Assembly (NCBI RefSeq): GCF_024171945.1
Contig: NZ_JAMTCR010000005.1
Span: 796,840 to 860,839 of the forward strand
Direction: 5' to 3'
DNA from: Actinokineospora globicatena
GTDB taxonomy: Bacteria; Actinomycetota; Actinomycetes; Mycobacteriales; Pseudonocardiaceae
Length of the DNA: 64,000 nucleotides
Part shown: positions 21,326 through 34,595 of the stretch, piece by piece
Layout: each line of letters starts with the position of its first letter
Numbering within the stretch: position 1 is the first letter of the stretch
Notes under the pieces: generated by a model
The model's database searches: none
The model's input: only the letters and a program-made list of their open reading frames with translations
What the model was told of the DNA's origin: nothing
Translations under genes and position numbers: made by a program

Positions 21326-21916
21326 GTGCCGCCACGGCCCCGTGGCGCGCCGGAACCGGCCGAGCGGCGCGAGCTGCTCTCCGCCGGTGACGTCGCGCGC
21401 ACCATCGCCCGAATGGCCCATCAGGTCATCGAGAAGACCTCGCTCGGCGCGTCCGGCGCCAGCCCGGTCGTGTTGCTGGGCATCCCCACCAGGGGGGCGC
21501 CGCTGGCCGCCCGGCTGGCCCAGCGGGTCGCCGACTTCAGCGACATCCAGGTCCCGGTCGGCACCCTCGACGTGACCCTCTACCGCGACGACCTGCGCCG
21601 CAAGCCGACCCGCCCGCTCGGGCAGACCGCGCTGCCGCCGGGTGGCATCGAGGACGCCCTGGTCATCCTGGTCGACGACGTGCTGTTCTCCGGCCGCACC
21701 ATCCGCGCCGCGCTCGACGCGCTGCGCGACGTCGGCCGCCCGCGCGCGGTCCAGCTGGCCGTCCTGGTCGACCGGGGCCACCGCGAGCTGCCCATCCGCG
21801 CCGACTACGTGGGCAAGAACGTGCCCACCGCGCGCACCGAGGAGGTCCACGTCCTGTTCACCGAGACCGATGGCCGCGACGCCGTCCTGCTCAACCGGGC
21901 GGGGGAGCGGTCGTGA
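21326..21916 (+). CDS. pyrR: Pyr operon regulator / uracil phosphoribosyltransferase PyrR
   Basis: This 196-residue type I PRTase-fold protein starts at GTG 21326, six bases after AAGGAG. The PRPP-binding motif [13 protein letters not shown] lies near residue 115. PyrR senses UMP and UTP and binds the pyr mRNA; many also have UPRTase activity. A PyrR-site hairpin sits in its own leader. The stop overlaps pyrB (GTGA), beginning a coupled chain of genes. Confidence 0.96.
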   Translation: MPPRPRGAPEPAERRELLSAGDVARTIARMAHQVIEKTSLGASGASPVVLLGIPTRGAPLAARLAQRVADFSDIQVPVGTLDVTLYRDDLRRKPTRPLGQTALPPGGIEDALVILVDDVLFSGRTIRAALDALRDVGRPRAVQLAVLVDRGHRELPIRADYVGKNVPTARTEEVHVLFTETDGRDAVLLNRAGERS

Positions 21917-22863
21917 GGCACCTGCTGGGCACCGACGGGCTCAGCCCCGAGACCGCGCTGGCCATCCTGGACACCGCCGACGGTCTCAAGCGCACGCTGC
22001 TGGGCCGCGAGGTCAAGAAGCTGCCCACGCTGCGCGGCCGGACGGTCATCACCTGCTTCTACGAGGACTCCACCCGCACCAGGGTGTCCTTCGAGATCGC
22101 CGGGAAGTGGATGAGCGCGGACGTGGTGAACGTCTCCGCCGGTAGTTCTTCGGTGAAGAAGGGCGAGTCCCTGCGCGACACCGCGCTCACCCTGGCCGCC
22201 GCGGGCGCCGACTGCGTCGTGGTCCGCCACCCCGCTTCCGGTGCCGCGCACCGGTTGGCGTCCTGGCTGTCGCACACCAACACCAGCGTGGTCAACGCGG
22301 GCGACGGCACCCACGAGCACCCGACGCAGGCGCTGCTGGACATGGCGACCCTGCGCGAGCGGCTCGGTGGTGTCGAGGGCCGTCGGATCGCGATCGTCGG
22401 CGACGTCCTGCACAGCCGGGTCGCCCGGTCCAATGTGCACCTGCTCACCTCGTTCGGCGCCGATGTCGTGCTGGTCGCCCCACCGACCCTGTTGCCGACC
22501 CGGGTCGGCGACTGGCCGGTGGGCGCCGCGGGCTCGCTGCGCGTCTCGCACCACCTGGACGCCGAGCTGCCCACGGCAGACGCGGTGATGATGCTGCGCG
22601 TGCAGGCCGAGCGCATGCACGGCGGGTTCTTCCCGTCGGCGCGCGAGTACTCCATCGCCTACGGCCTCAGCGAGGCCCGCGCGGCGATGCTGCCCGACCA
22701 CGCGGTGGTGCTGCACCCCGGTCCGATGCTGCGCGGGATGGAGATCGCGCCCGCGGTGGCCGACTCGCCGCGCGCCGCGATCACCGAGCAGGTCGCCAAC
22801 GGCGTGCACGTGCGCATGGCGGTCCTGTACCACCTGCTGGCCGGAGAGGAGGACGCCGCGTGA
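21913..22863 (+). CDS. pyrB: Aspartate carbamoyltransferase catalytic subunit
   Basis: This 316-residue enzyme joins carbamoyl phosphate and aspartate. The carbamoyl-phosphate motif S-T-R-T-R-V-S-F is at residues 56-63, [10 protein letters not shown] follows near 135 and H-P-G-P-M-L-R-G is near the end. No regulatory subunit (pyrI) is nearby, as usual in actinobacteria. GTG 21913 overlaps pyrR and the stop overlaps pyrC. Confidence 0.97.
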   Translation: MRHLLGTDGLSPETALAILDTADGLKRTLLGREVKKLPTLRGRTVITCFYEDSTRTRVSFEIAGKWMSADVVNVSAGSSSVKKGESLRDTALTLAAAGADCVVVRHPASGAAHRLASWLSHTNTSVVNAGDGTHEHPTQALLDMATLRERLGGVEGRRIAIVGDVLHSRVARSNVHLLTSFGADVVLVAPPTLLPTRVGDWPVGAAGSLRVSHHLDAELPTADAVMMLRVQAERMHGGFFPSAREYSIAYGLSEARAAMLPDHAVVLHPGPMLRGMEIAPAVADSPRAAITEQVANGVHVRMAVLYHLLAGEEDAA

Positions 22864-24152
22864 GCACGGTCGTCATCAGGGGCGCGCGCCCCTACGGCGA
22901 GGACGCCGTCGACATCGAGGTCACCGACGGCGTGATCACCGCCATCGGCAAGGGTCTCGCGATCAAGGACTCCACCGAGACCGTCGACGCCGAGGGCTTG
23001 GTCGCCCTGCCCGGGTTCGTCGACCTGCACACCCACCTGCGCGAGCCGGGCCGGGAGGACACCGAGACCATCGAGACCGGCTCCCGCGCCGCGGCGCTGG
23101 GCGGGTACACGGCGGTCTTCGCCATGGCCAACACCGACCCGGTCGCCGACAACGCGGTGGTCGTCGAACACGTGTGGCGCCGGGGCCAGGAGATCGGCCT
23201 GGTCGACGTGCACCCCGTCGGCGCGGTCACCGTCGGCCTCAAGGGCGAGCGGCTGGCCGAGCTGGGCACCATGGCCCGCTCGGTGGCCAAGGTCCGGCTG
23301 TTCTCCGACGACGGCCTGTGCGTGGCCGACCCGCTGATCATGCGCCGGGCGCTGGAGTACACCAAGGCGCTGGACGCCGTCATCGCCCAGCACGCCGAGG
23401 AGCCGAGGCTGACCGTCGGCGCCCAGGCGCACGAGGGCGAGTTGGCCGCGCGGCTCGGCCTGGCCGGGTGGCCGTCGGTCGCCGAGGAGGCCATCGTGGC
23501 CCGCGACTGCCTGCTCGCCAGGCACGTCGGCGCCCGCTTGCACGTCTGCCACGTCTCCACCGAGGGCACCGCCGAGGTGCTGCGCTGGGCGAAGGCGCGC
23601 GGCACCCGGGTCTCCGCCGAGGTCACCCCGCACCACCTGCTGCTCGACGACGAGCGGCTGAACACCTACGACCCGGTCAACAAGGTCAACCCGCCGCTGC
23701 GCACCGCCCCCGACGCGAAGGCGCTGCGCGCGGCGCTGGCCGACGGCACGGTCGACTGCGTCGCCACCGACCACGCGCCGCACGCGTCCCAGGACAAGGA
23801 CTGCGAGTGGTCCGCCGCGCGGCCCGGCATGCTCGGGTTGCAGACAGCGCTGTCGATCGTGGTCGCGACCATGGTCGAGCCGGGCCTGTTGGACTGGCGC
23901 GGCGTGGCACGGGTGATGAGCGAGCGCCCCGCCGAGATCGCGGGCCTTCCCGACCAGGGCCGTCCGATCGCGGTGGGGGAACCGGCCACGATCACCCTGG
24001 TCGACCCGGCCGCGCGCTGGACGGTGCGCGGCGCCGAGTTGGCCAGCATCGCCGCGAACACGCCCTATGAGGGCATGGAGCTACCGGGTGCGGTCGTCGC
24101 GACCTACCTGCGTGGCCGTTTGACCGCACGGGACGGGAAGGCGACAGCGTGA
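22860..24152 (+). CDS. pyrC: Dihydroorotase
   Basis: This 430-residue class I amidohydrolase cyclises carbamoyl aspartate to dihydroorotate. Zinc ligands are visible in [10 protein letters not shown] near residues 57-66, H-V-C-H-V-S-T-E near 225 and A-T-D-H-A-P-H near 300. The size is typical of the class I (PyrC/allantoinase-like) family. It overlaps both neighbours by four bases in the operon. Confidence 0.96.
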   Translation: MSTVVIRGARPYGEDAVDIEVTDGVITAIGKGLAIKDSTETVDAEGLVALPGFVDLHTHLREPGREDTETIETGSRAAALGGYTAVFAMANTDPVADNAVVVEHVWRRGQEIGLVDVHPVGAVTVGLKGERLAELGTMARSVAKVRLFSDDGLCVADPLIMRRALEYTKALDAVIAQHAEEPRLTVGAQAHEGELAARLGLAGWPSVAEEAIVARDCLLARHVGARLHVCHVSTEGTAEVLRWAKARGTRVSAEVTPHHLLLDDERLNTYDPVNKVNPPLRTAPDAKALRAALADGTVDCVATDHAPHASQDKDCEWSAARPGMLGLQTALSIVVATMVEPGLLDWRGVARVMSERPAEIAGLPDQGRPIAVGEPATITLVDPAARWTVRGAELASIAANTPYEGMELPGAVVATYLRGRLTARDGKATA

Positions 24153-24742
24153 ACCGGCTGACTCTGACCCTGCTGTTCCTCGCGGTCCTTGCCCTCTTGG
24201 TCCTACTGATGTGGTGGGGCTACCGCAACAAGGCCCGCCGTCAGGCGAAGGTCCTCCCGCCGTTCCCCGACGTGCCCGCTGCCCTCTTGGCGGCGGTGCG
24301 CGACGGCTCCGCGGTGACCCTCTTGCCGCCCAGCACCGGCGTCTACGCCAGCACGGTCACGGCCAAGAGCTGGCAGGACCGAGTGGCGATCGGCGACCTC
24401 GGGTTCCGCGCCGAGGCCACCGCCTACCTGGTCGCGGACGGCCTGCTGCTCGACCGGGTCGGCGCGGGCGCCGTGTGGATCCCCGCGGGCGCGGTCCGCG
24501 AGGCCCGTACCGAGGCCGGGATCGCCGGGAAGGTCATGGGCGGCGACGGGCTGCTCGTGGTCCGCTGGGCGGTCGACGAGCACGAGTTCGACACCGGCTT
24601 CCGCGCCGACGACAAGGACGACTACGACCGGTGGGTGCCCGCTCTGCGCGCGTTGCGCCCGGCCCCCACCGACCCGGCAGCCCCCACTGACACACCGGTG
24701 CTGGCACCGGCACCGACACCGGAGGTACGACACGGTGAGTGA
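24149..24742 (+). CDS. Membrane-anchored PH-like protein of the pyr operon
   Basis: This 197-residue protein has one N-terminal membrane segment (residues 4-23, [12 protein letters not shown]), a basic stretch R-N-K-A-R-R, then a predicted PH-like beta domain ending in D-R-W-V-P-A-L, and a Pro/Thr-rich tail. The same kind of gene stands between pyrC and carA in mycobacteria, where it is called a probable export or membrane protein. The function is unknown, and its conservation inside the pyrimidine operon is unexplained. It overlaps pyrC (ATG at 24149; GTGA) and carA. Confidence 0.75.
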   Translation: MNRLTLTLLFLAVLALLVLLMWWGYRNKARRQAKVLPPFPDVPAALLAAVRDGSAVTLLPPSTGVYASTVTAKSWQDRVAIGDLGFRAEATAYLVADGLLLDRVGAGAVWIPAGAVREARTEAGIAGKVMGGDGLLVVRWAVDEHEFDTGFRADDKDDYDRWVPALRALRPAPTDPAAPTDTPVLAPAPTPEVRHGE

Positions 24743-25864
24743 GACGAGCACACGGACCGCCGCGGCGCTGGTCCTCGAGGACGGCCGGGTGTTCCGCGGC
24801 GAGGCGTTCGGCGCCGCCGGGACCACCTTCGGCGAGATCGTCTTCTGCACGGCCATGACCGGCTACCAGGAGACGCTGACCGACCCCTCCTACCACCGCC
24901 AGATCGTGGTGGCGACCGCCCCGCAGATCGGCAACACCGGCTGGAACGACGAGGACGACGAGTCCGACCGGATCTGGGTCAGCGGCTACGTCGTGCGCGA
25001 CCCGGCCCGCGTTCCCTCCAACTGGCGCGCCACCCGCTCGCTCGACGACGCGCTCGTCGAGCAGGGCGTGGTCGGCATCAGCGGTATCGACACCCGGTCG
25101 CTGACCCGGCACCTGCGCGAGCGCGGCGCCATGCGCGCGGGCGTGTTCTCCGGCGCGGAGGTCACCGACGCCGAGACGATGCTGTCGCGGGTCAAGGAAA
25201 GCCCCCAGATGCTGGGCGCCGAGCTGGCCAGCCAGGTCAGCACCGCCCAGTCGTACGTGGTGCCCGCCGTCGGCGAGCGCCGGTTCCGGGTGGCCGCGCT
25301 GGACCTGGGCATCAAGTCCAACACCCCGCGCATGCTCGCCGCGCGTGGCATCGAGACCCACGTCTTGCCCGCGACCAGCTCGCTCGACGACCTGCTCGCG
25401 GTAGGCGCTGACGGCGTGTTCCTGTCCAATGGCCCAGGTGACCCTGCCACAGCTGACCACGCGGTAGCGCTGACGCAGGGCGTCTTGGAGCGTCGGATCC
25501 CGTTGTTCGGCATCTGCTTCGGCAACCAGATCCTCGGGCGCGCGCTCGGCCTGGGCACCTACAAGCTGCGCTACGGCCACCGGGGCATCAACATCCCGGT
25601 GATCGACGTGGCCACCCGCGCCGTCGCCATAACCGCGCAGAACCACGGGTTCGCGCTCGAGGGCGAGCCGGGCAAGGACTTCGACACCCCGTACGGCAAG
25701 GCCACCGTGAGCCACTACTGCCCCAACGACGGTTGCGTCGAGGGCGTGAAGGCGCTCGAGGTCCCCGCCTTCTCCGTGCAGTACCACCCCGAGGCCGCGG
25801 CCGGTCCCCACGACGCGGCCAGCCTCTTCGACCAGTTCGTGACCCTGATGGAGGGCGGCAAGTA

Positions 25865-25865
<1 letters not shown>
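24735..25865 (+). CDS. carA: Carbamoyl-phosphate synthase small (glutaminase) subunit
   Basis: This 376-residue subunit supplies ammonia from glutamine. The N-terminal CPSase_sm domain begins with [13 protein letters not shown]. The class I amidotransferase domain has the nucleophile Cys in F-G-I-C-F-G-N-Q and the His-Glu pair in Y-H-P-E-A near the end. Its stop TAA and the carB start ATG share one base (TAATG). CarAB here must serve both the pyrimidine operon and the arginine cluster at 52 kb. Confidence 0.97.
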
Positions 25866-29172
<3,307 letters not shown>

Positions 29173-29173
<1 letters not shown>

Positions 29174-30006
29174 TGGGCAGGGCGCCGTTCGGGGCCAGGC
29201 TCGTCGACGCCGTCGCCGCGCGCGGGTCGCTGTGCGTGGGCATCGACCCGCACCCCGGGCTGCTCGACCAGTGGGGCCTGCCCCGCGACGCGAGCGGCCT
29301 GGAGCGGTTCGCGCTGACCTGCGTCGAGGCGTTCGCGGGCGACATCTCGGTGCTCAAGCCGCAGTCGGCGTTCTTCGAGGCGTACGGCTCGCGGGGCGTC
29401 GCGGTGCTGGAGCGGGTCATCGCCGAGACCCAGGCGGCGGGCGCGCTGGTCCTGCTCGACGTCAAGCGGGGTGACATCGGCTCGACGATGGCCGCTTACG
29501 CCCAGGCGTACCTGTCGGACTCCTCGCCGTTGGCCGCCGACGCGGTCACCGTCTCGCCCTACCTCGGGTTCGGTTCGCTGGACCCGGCCATCGAGGAGGC
29601 CGCGCGCACCGGTCGCGGCCTCTTCGTGCTCGCCCGCACCTCCAACCCGGAGGGCGGGACCGTGCAGCGCGCCACGGTCGACGGTGTGACCGTGGCGCAG
29701 TCGATCGTCGACCAGGCCGCCGCGCGCAACGCGGGCGCGGCCCCGCTGGGCTCTGTGGGGCTCGTGGTGGGTGCGACCGTGGGTCGTACGGATCTGGACT
29801 TCTCGGCGCTCAACGGGCCGCTGCTCGCCCCCGGGCTCGGTGCCCAGGGCGCGGGCCCGGCCGACCTCGCCGCCGTGTTCGGCGCGGCCCTGCCCGCGGT
29901 GCTGCCCGCCAGTTCCCGCGACGTCCTGCGGCACGGCCCCGATGTCGCCGCGCTGCGCTCCGCCGCGCTGCGCGTTCGCGACGAACTGGCGGCCGCCGCG
30001 CGCTGA
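29173..30006 (+). CDS. pyrF: Orotidine 5'-phosphate decarboxylase (type 2)
   Basis: This 277-residue enzyme carries out the last step to UMP. The catalytic signature [12 protein letters not shown], with its Lys and Asp, is near residue 95, and the N-terminal V-G-I-D-P-H-P near 23. The length fits the longer type 2 subgroup. The start ATG 29173 shares a base with the carB stop. A nested hairpin at 30016-30069 ends the operon. Confidence 0.96.
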
Positions 30007-30015
30007 GCTGAACCC

Positions 30016-30069
30016 AGCACGAGGACCCCCTCGGTGGCCCGTTTCGGGCCCCGCGGGGGCTTTCGTGCT
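30016..30069 (+). terminator. Terminator of the pyr operon
   Basis: A nested hairpin: outer arms AGCACGA (30016-30022) and TCGTGCT (30063-30069), a middle CCCCC/GGGGG pair, and inner arms GGCCCG (30036-30041) and CGGGCC (30045-30050) around TTT. A three-T run follows the middle stem. Confidence 0.7.
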
Positions 30070-30302
30070 GCCCGCGTCGTGTTCGCCCAGGTAGACGGCT
30101 ATGGGCTGACCGGGTGTGTTCAGGGGGCTCCCAGGAGTGGCGGAGGCGACACTTTCGCCAACCGCCGGTGTCCCGATCGCGCTGCGTGACCGCTGCTGTG
30201 ACGGTCGGCACGGCGGTGAATTCCCAGGTCAGCCCCGCGAAGATCACGCGTTGTTGATCAACTTCTGGCCCGGGGTCACGCACCGCACATGCTGGACCCG
30301 CG

Positions 30303-30332
30303 TTGTCCCCGCAGGCCAGGGGTCGGTAACGT
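30303..30332 (+). promoter_or_regulatory. Candidate promoter for mihF-gmk-rpoZ
   Basis: TTGTCC (30303-30308), 18 bases, then TAACGT (30327-30332). It lies 45 bases before the mihF start and no better candidate is visible in the gap. Confidence 0.4.
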
Positions 30333-30376
30333 CGCGGCACCGATCCGGAAGAAATCCCACCCCCACGGAGGAAATC

Positions 30377-30694
30377 GTGGCCCTTCCCCAGCTGACCGAG
30401 GAGCAGCGGGCCGCAGCGCTGGAGAAGGCGGCTGCCGCCCGTCGCGCCCGAGCCGAGCTCAAGGAGCGCCTGAAGCGAGGCGGAACCACCCTCAAGGACG
30501 TGCTGGCCCAGTCTGACAACGACGAGGTCCTGGGCAAGATGAAGGTCACCGCGCTGCTGGAGGCCCTGCCGGGCGTCGGCAAGGTGCGTGCCCAGCAGAT
30601 CATCGAGCGCCTGGAGATCGCGCCGAGCAGGCGCCTGCGCGGCCTTGGTGACCGCCAGCGCAAGGCGTTGCTGGCCGAGTTCAGCGGCGAGTGA
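30377..30694 (+). CDS. mihF: Actinobacterial integration host factor mIHF
   Basis: This 105-residue DNA-binding nucleoid protein starts at GTG 30377, preceded by CGGAGGA. An N-terminal Ala/Arg-rich helix precedes the helix-two-turn-helix core, marked by [12 protein letters not shown], and a basic R-R-L-R-G-L-G segment. It is unrelated in sequence to the IHF of enterobacteria. mIHF condenses the chromosome and is usually encoded just before gmk. Its stop overlaps gmk (GTGA). Confidence 0.96.
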   Translation: MALPQLTEEQRAAALEKAAAARRARAELKERLKRGGTTLKDVLAQSDNDEVLGKMKVTALLEALPGVGKVRAQQIIERLEIAPSRRLRGLGDRQRKALLAEFSGE

Positions 30695-31311
30695 CCGAGC
30701 AATCGCCTGGCCGTGGGCCGGGACCGGGCGTAGCGCCCCGGTCCCGGCTCACTGTCGTCTCCGGCCCGTCGGGGGTCGGCAAGTCGAGCGTGGTCGCCGA
30801 ACTGCGCAGGCTGCACCCCGACGTCTACTTCAGCGTCTCGGCCACCACCCGGGCCCCGCGCCCCGGTGAGGTCGACGGCGCGCACTACCACTTCGTCGAC
30901 CGCGCGGAGTTCGCGCGGATGCACGCCGAGGGCGAACTGCTCGAGCACGCGGAATACGCGGGCAACTGCTACGGCACCCCGCGCGGCCCGGTGCGCGCCG
31001 CGCTCGCCGAGGGCAGGCCCGCCGTGCTGGAGATCGAGCTGCAGGGGGCCCGCCAGGTGCGCCTGGCCATGCCGGACGCCCTGCTGGTCATGCTGGTGCC
31101 CCCGTCGTGGGACGCCCTGGTGTCCCGGCTGACCGGCCGCGGCACCGAGGATCCCGAGGTGGTGGCGCACCGGCTGGCGGTGGCCAAGCAGGAACTGGCC
31201 GCCGAGTCGGAGTTCGACGCGGTCGTGGTGAACGCCGATGTGCCGACCGCCGCGCGGGAGTTGCTAACCTTGGTGCTTCCGGACCCCTCGAACCAGGAGT
31301 GCACCGAGTGA
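30691..31311 (+). CDS. gmk: Guanylate kinase
   Basis: This 206-residue enzyme phosphorylates GMP to GDP. The P-loop S-G-P-S-G-V-G-K-S is near residue 25 and the GMP-binding [16 protein letters not shown] follows. The first 18 residues before L-T-V-V-S-G-P are a poorly conserved extension; the GTG 30691 start is supported by the overlap with mihF. The stop overlaps rpoZ by four bases. Confidence 0.94.
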   Translation: MTEQSPGRGPGPGVAPRSRLTVVSGPSGVGKSSVVAELRRLHPDVYFSVSATTRAPRPGEVDGAHYHFVDRAEFARMHAEGELLEHAEYAGNCYGTPRGPVRAALAEGRPAVLEIELQGARQVRLAMPDALLVMLVPPSWDALVSRLTGRGTEDPEVVAHRLAVAKQELAAESEFDAVVVNADVPTAARELLTLVLPDPSNQECTE

Positions 31312-31595
31312 TCACCCCTACCGAGCTTGGCGCTCTCGGCGAGCCGACGACGCAGCTCGAAGGCATCACCAACCCCCCGATCGACGACCTGCTCGACAAG
31401 GTCAGCTCGAAGTACGCGCTGGTCATCTACGCGGCCAAGCGCGCGCGGCAGATCAACGACTACTACGCGCAGCTCGGCGAGGGCCTGCTGGAGTACGTCG
31501 GCCCGCTGGTGGAGCCCGGTCCCCGGGAGAAGCCGCTGTCCATCGCCCTGCGCGAGATCCACTCCGGCCTGCTTGAGCACACCGAGGGCGAGTGA
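31308..31595 (+). CDS. rpoZ: RNA polymerase omega subunit
   Basis: This 95-residue subunit chaperones the beta' chain. The conserved core is [17 protein letters not shown] near residues 23-39, then A-A-K-R-A-R-Q-I-N and [10 protein letters not shown] near the C-terminus. GTG 31308 is chosen: AGGAG lies 8 bases upstream and it overlaps the gmk stop; GTG 31299 is in frame but would lack a ribosome site. The stop overlaps coaBC. Confidence 0.94.
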   Translation: MITPTELGALGEPTTQLEGITNPPIDDLLDKVSSKYALVIYAAKRARQINDYYAQLGEGLLEYVGPLVEPGPREKPLSIALREIHSGLLEHTEGE

Positions 31596-32827
31596 CCGAG
31601 CGGCCACGGGTCGTCCTGGGCGTCGGTGGCGGCATCGCCGCCTACAAGGCCTGTGAGGTGCTGCGCCGGTTGACCGAGTCCGGTCACGAGGTGCGCGTGG
31701 TGCCCACCGAGGCCGCGCTGCGCTTCGTCGGCGCGGCCACGTTCGAGGCCCTTTCGGGCAACAAGGTCCACACCGGCGTGTTCTCCGACGTGCCGGAGGT
31801 GCCGCACGTCCGGCTCGGCCAGCGGGCTGACCTGGTCGTGGTGGTCCCGGCGACCGCCGACCTGCTGGCCAAGGCCGCCAACGGCCTCGCCGACGACCTG
31901 CTCACCGGCACCCTGCTCACCGCGCGGTGCCCGGTGCTGATGGTCCCGGCCATGCACACCGAGATGTGGGAGCACCCGGCCACCCAGGCCAACGTCGCCA
32001 CCCTGCGCACGCGCGGGACCGTGGTGACCGAGCCCGCCAGCGGCAGGCTCACCGGCGCCGACACGGGCAAGGGACGGCTGGCGGACCCCGCCGAGATCGT
32101 CGACCTCGCCCGGCTGCTGCTGCACCGGCCGGACGCGCTGCCCCGCGACCTCGAGGGGGTTCGGGTCGTCGTCTCCGCCGGTGGGACCCGTGAGCCGCTC
32201 GACCCGGTCCGCTACCTGGGCAACCGCTCCTCCGGCAAGCAGGGCTACGCGCTGGCCCGCACCGCCGCCCAGCGCGGCGCCCGGGTGACGCTGGTCTCGG
32301 CGCACACCGTCGCGCTGCCGGAACCGGCGGGCGTCGAGGTGGTGCGCGTGGGGACCGCCGCGCAGCTGCGCGACGCGGTGCACGCGGCCGCCGACGGCGC
32401 CGACGTGGTGGTGATGGCCGCCGCCGTCGCCGACTTCCGGCCGGTGACGACGGCCACGTACAAGATCAAGAAGACCGGCCGCGACCCGGACCCGGTCGCG
32501 CTCACCCGCAACGCCGACGTGCTGGCCGAGCTGGTCGACGCCCGCACCTCGGGCGCGCTGCCGCCCGAGCAGGTCATCGTGGGGTTCGCGGCCGAGACCG
32601 GCGACTCGGGCGCCGACGTGCTCGACCACGCGCGCGCCAAGCTCAAGCGCAAGGGCTGTGATCTCCTGGTGGTCAACGCGGTCGGCGAGGGCAAGGCGTT
32701 CGAGACCGAGGACAACGCGGGCTGGTTGTTGTCGTCGTCGGGCGCCGAACGCCCGATCGCGTTGGGCTCGAAGGCGCAACTCGCCACCGAAGTCTGGGAC
32801 TCCGTTGTGGGACTGCTCAAACGGTGA
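31592..32827 (+). CDS. coaBC: Bifunctional phosphopantothenoylcysteine decarboxylase/synthetase
   Basis: This 411-residue enzyme makes 4'-phosphopantetheine for coenzyme A. The N-terminal flavoprotein (CoaC) half starts [12 protein letters not shown] and holds the active-site region V-P-A-M-H-T-E-M-W. The C-terminal CoaB half has [13 protein letters not shown] and N-R-S-S-G-K-Q-G. The start GTG overlaps rpoZ, completing the mihF-gmk-rpoZ-coaBC chain. metK follows after 63 bases. Confidence 0.96.
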   Translation: MTERPRVVLGVGGGIAAYKACEVLRRLTESGHEVRVVPTEAALRFVGAATFEALSGNKVHTGVFSDVPEVPHVRLGQRADLVVVVPATADLLAKAANGLADDLLTGTLLTARCPVLMVPAMHTEMWEHPATQANVATLRTRGTVVTEPASGRLTGADTGKGRLADPAEIVDLARLLLHRPDALPRDLEGVRVVVSAGGTREPLDPVRYLGNRSSGKQGYALARTAAQRGARVTLVSAHTVALPEPAGVEVVRVGTAAQLRDAVHAAADGADVVVMAAAVADFRPVTTATYKIKKTGRDPDPVALTRNADVLAELVDARTSGALPPEQVIVGFAAETGDSGADVLDHARAKLKRKGCDLLVVNAVGEGKAFETEDNAGWLLSSSGAERPIALGSKAQLATEVWDSVVGLLKR

Positions 32828-32890
32828 GCCGCCCCAGGGCCCGTTTCAGTACAGTTGCCCGGACACAGGGCGGACGATGTGGGGTAACTC

Positions 32891-34096
<1,206 letters not shown>

Positions 34097-34109
34097 GAGC
34101 TTTCGTCAG

Positions 34110-34157
34110 CATCACCTCTTCCCCATTGGGTACCCGTGGGGGAGAGGTGATGTTCTT
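34110..34157 (+). terminator. Long hairpin between metK and the DUF5313 gene
   Basis: CATCACCTCTTCCCC (34110-34124) pairs with GGGGGAGAGGTGATG (34138-34152) over 15 positions with one G-U, around a 13-base loop, followed by TTCTTATG. It could end metK transcription. The right arm also contains the GGAGAGG that would serve as ribosome site for ATG 34158, so it may instead limit translation of read-through message. Confidence 0.65.
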
Positions 34158-34574
34158 ATGTGGGCACCTACGATTCGTGGAGTGCACTTCCAGCGACCGA
34201 ACCCCCTGCGATGGCTGTGGTACGCGGTCGGTGGCAGCCTCCCGGACCGGTACCGCTCCTGGGTGCTGTGGGACCTGACCGCGAGCACCTGGGTTCTCCG
34301 GCACTTCGCGCGGGTGCTGGTGTTGTTCACGCCGCTGTGGTTGCTGTTGCTGGTTCCGGGACCGCTGTCCCTGCGGTTCTCCATGGTGGCCGCCGGGTAC
34401 GCCACCGGGCTGTACTTCTCGTTGTCGTTCATGGAGGACGCGTGCGAGCGGCGCCTCATCAAGCACGGCTACCCCGTAGGCCTCAACCGCCGCATCCGCG
34501 AAGAGGCCGAGACCGGCGACCGAGCCGAGATCGTCACCCTCTACGCGTCCTACCACCAGGACCGTTCGGACTGA
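34158..34574 (+). CDS. DUF5313 membrane protein
   Basis: This 138-residue protein starts at ATG 34158. A conserved N-terminal block N-P-L-R-W-L-W-Y-A-x-G-G-x-L-P-x-R-Y is followed by W-V-L-R-H-F-A-R-V, two adjacent membrane segments (about 55-73 and 78-95) and a charged C-terminus. This is the DUF5313 layout found in mycobacteria and relatives; the function is unknown. It is either expressed by read-through from metK or from a promoter I cannot see. Confidence 0.8.
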   Translation: MWAPTIRGVHFQRPNPLRWLWYAVGGSLPDRYRSWVLWDLTASTWVLRHFARVLVLFTPLWLLLLVPGPLSLRFSMVAAGYATGLYFSLSFMEDACERRLIKHGYPVGLNRRIREEAETGDRAEIVTLYASYHQDRSD

Positions 34575-34595
34575 GCGTCTGGTAGACCAGCCCCT

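Larger units (their letters stand above)
30007..30376. other. Intergenic region between pyrF and mihF
   Basis: No gene is seen. It contains the pyrF terminator and a candidate mihF promoter at 30303-30332. The stretch 30080-30290 shows nothing I can identify. Confidence 0.6.

Noticed and set aside
32828..32890. A SAM riboswitch before metK
   Set aside because: Only 63 bases are available and no riboswitch core is visible.
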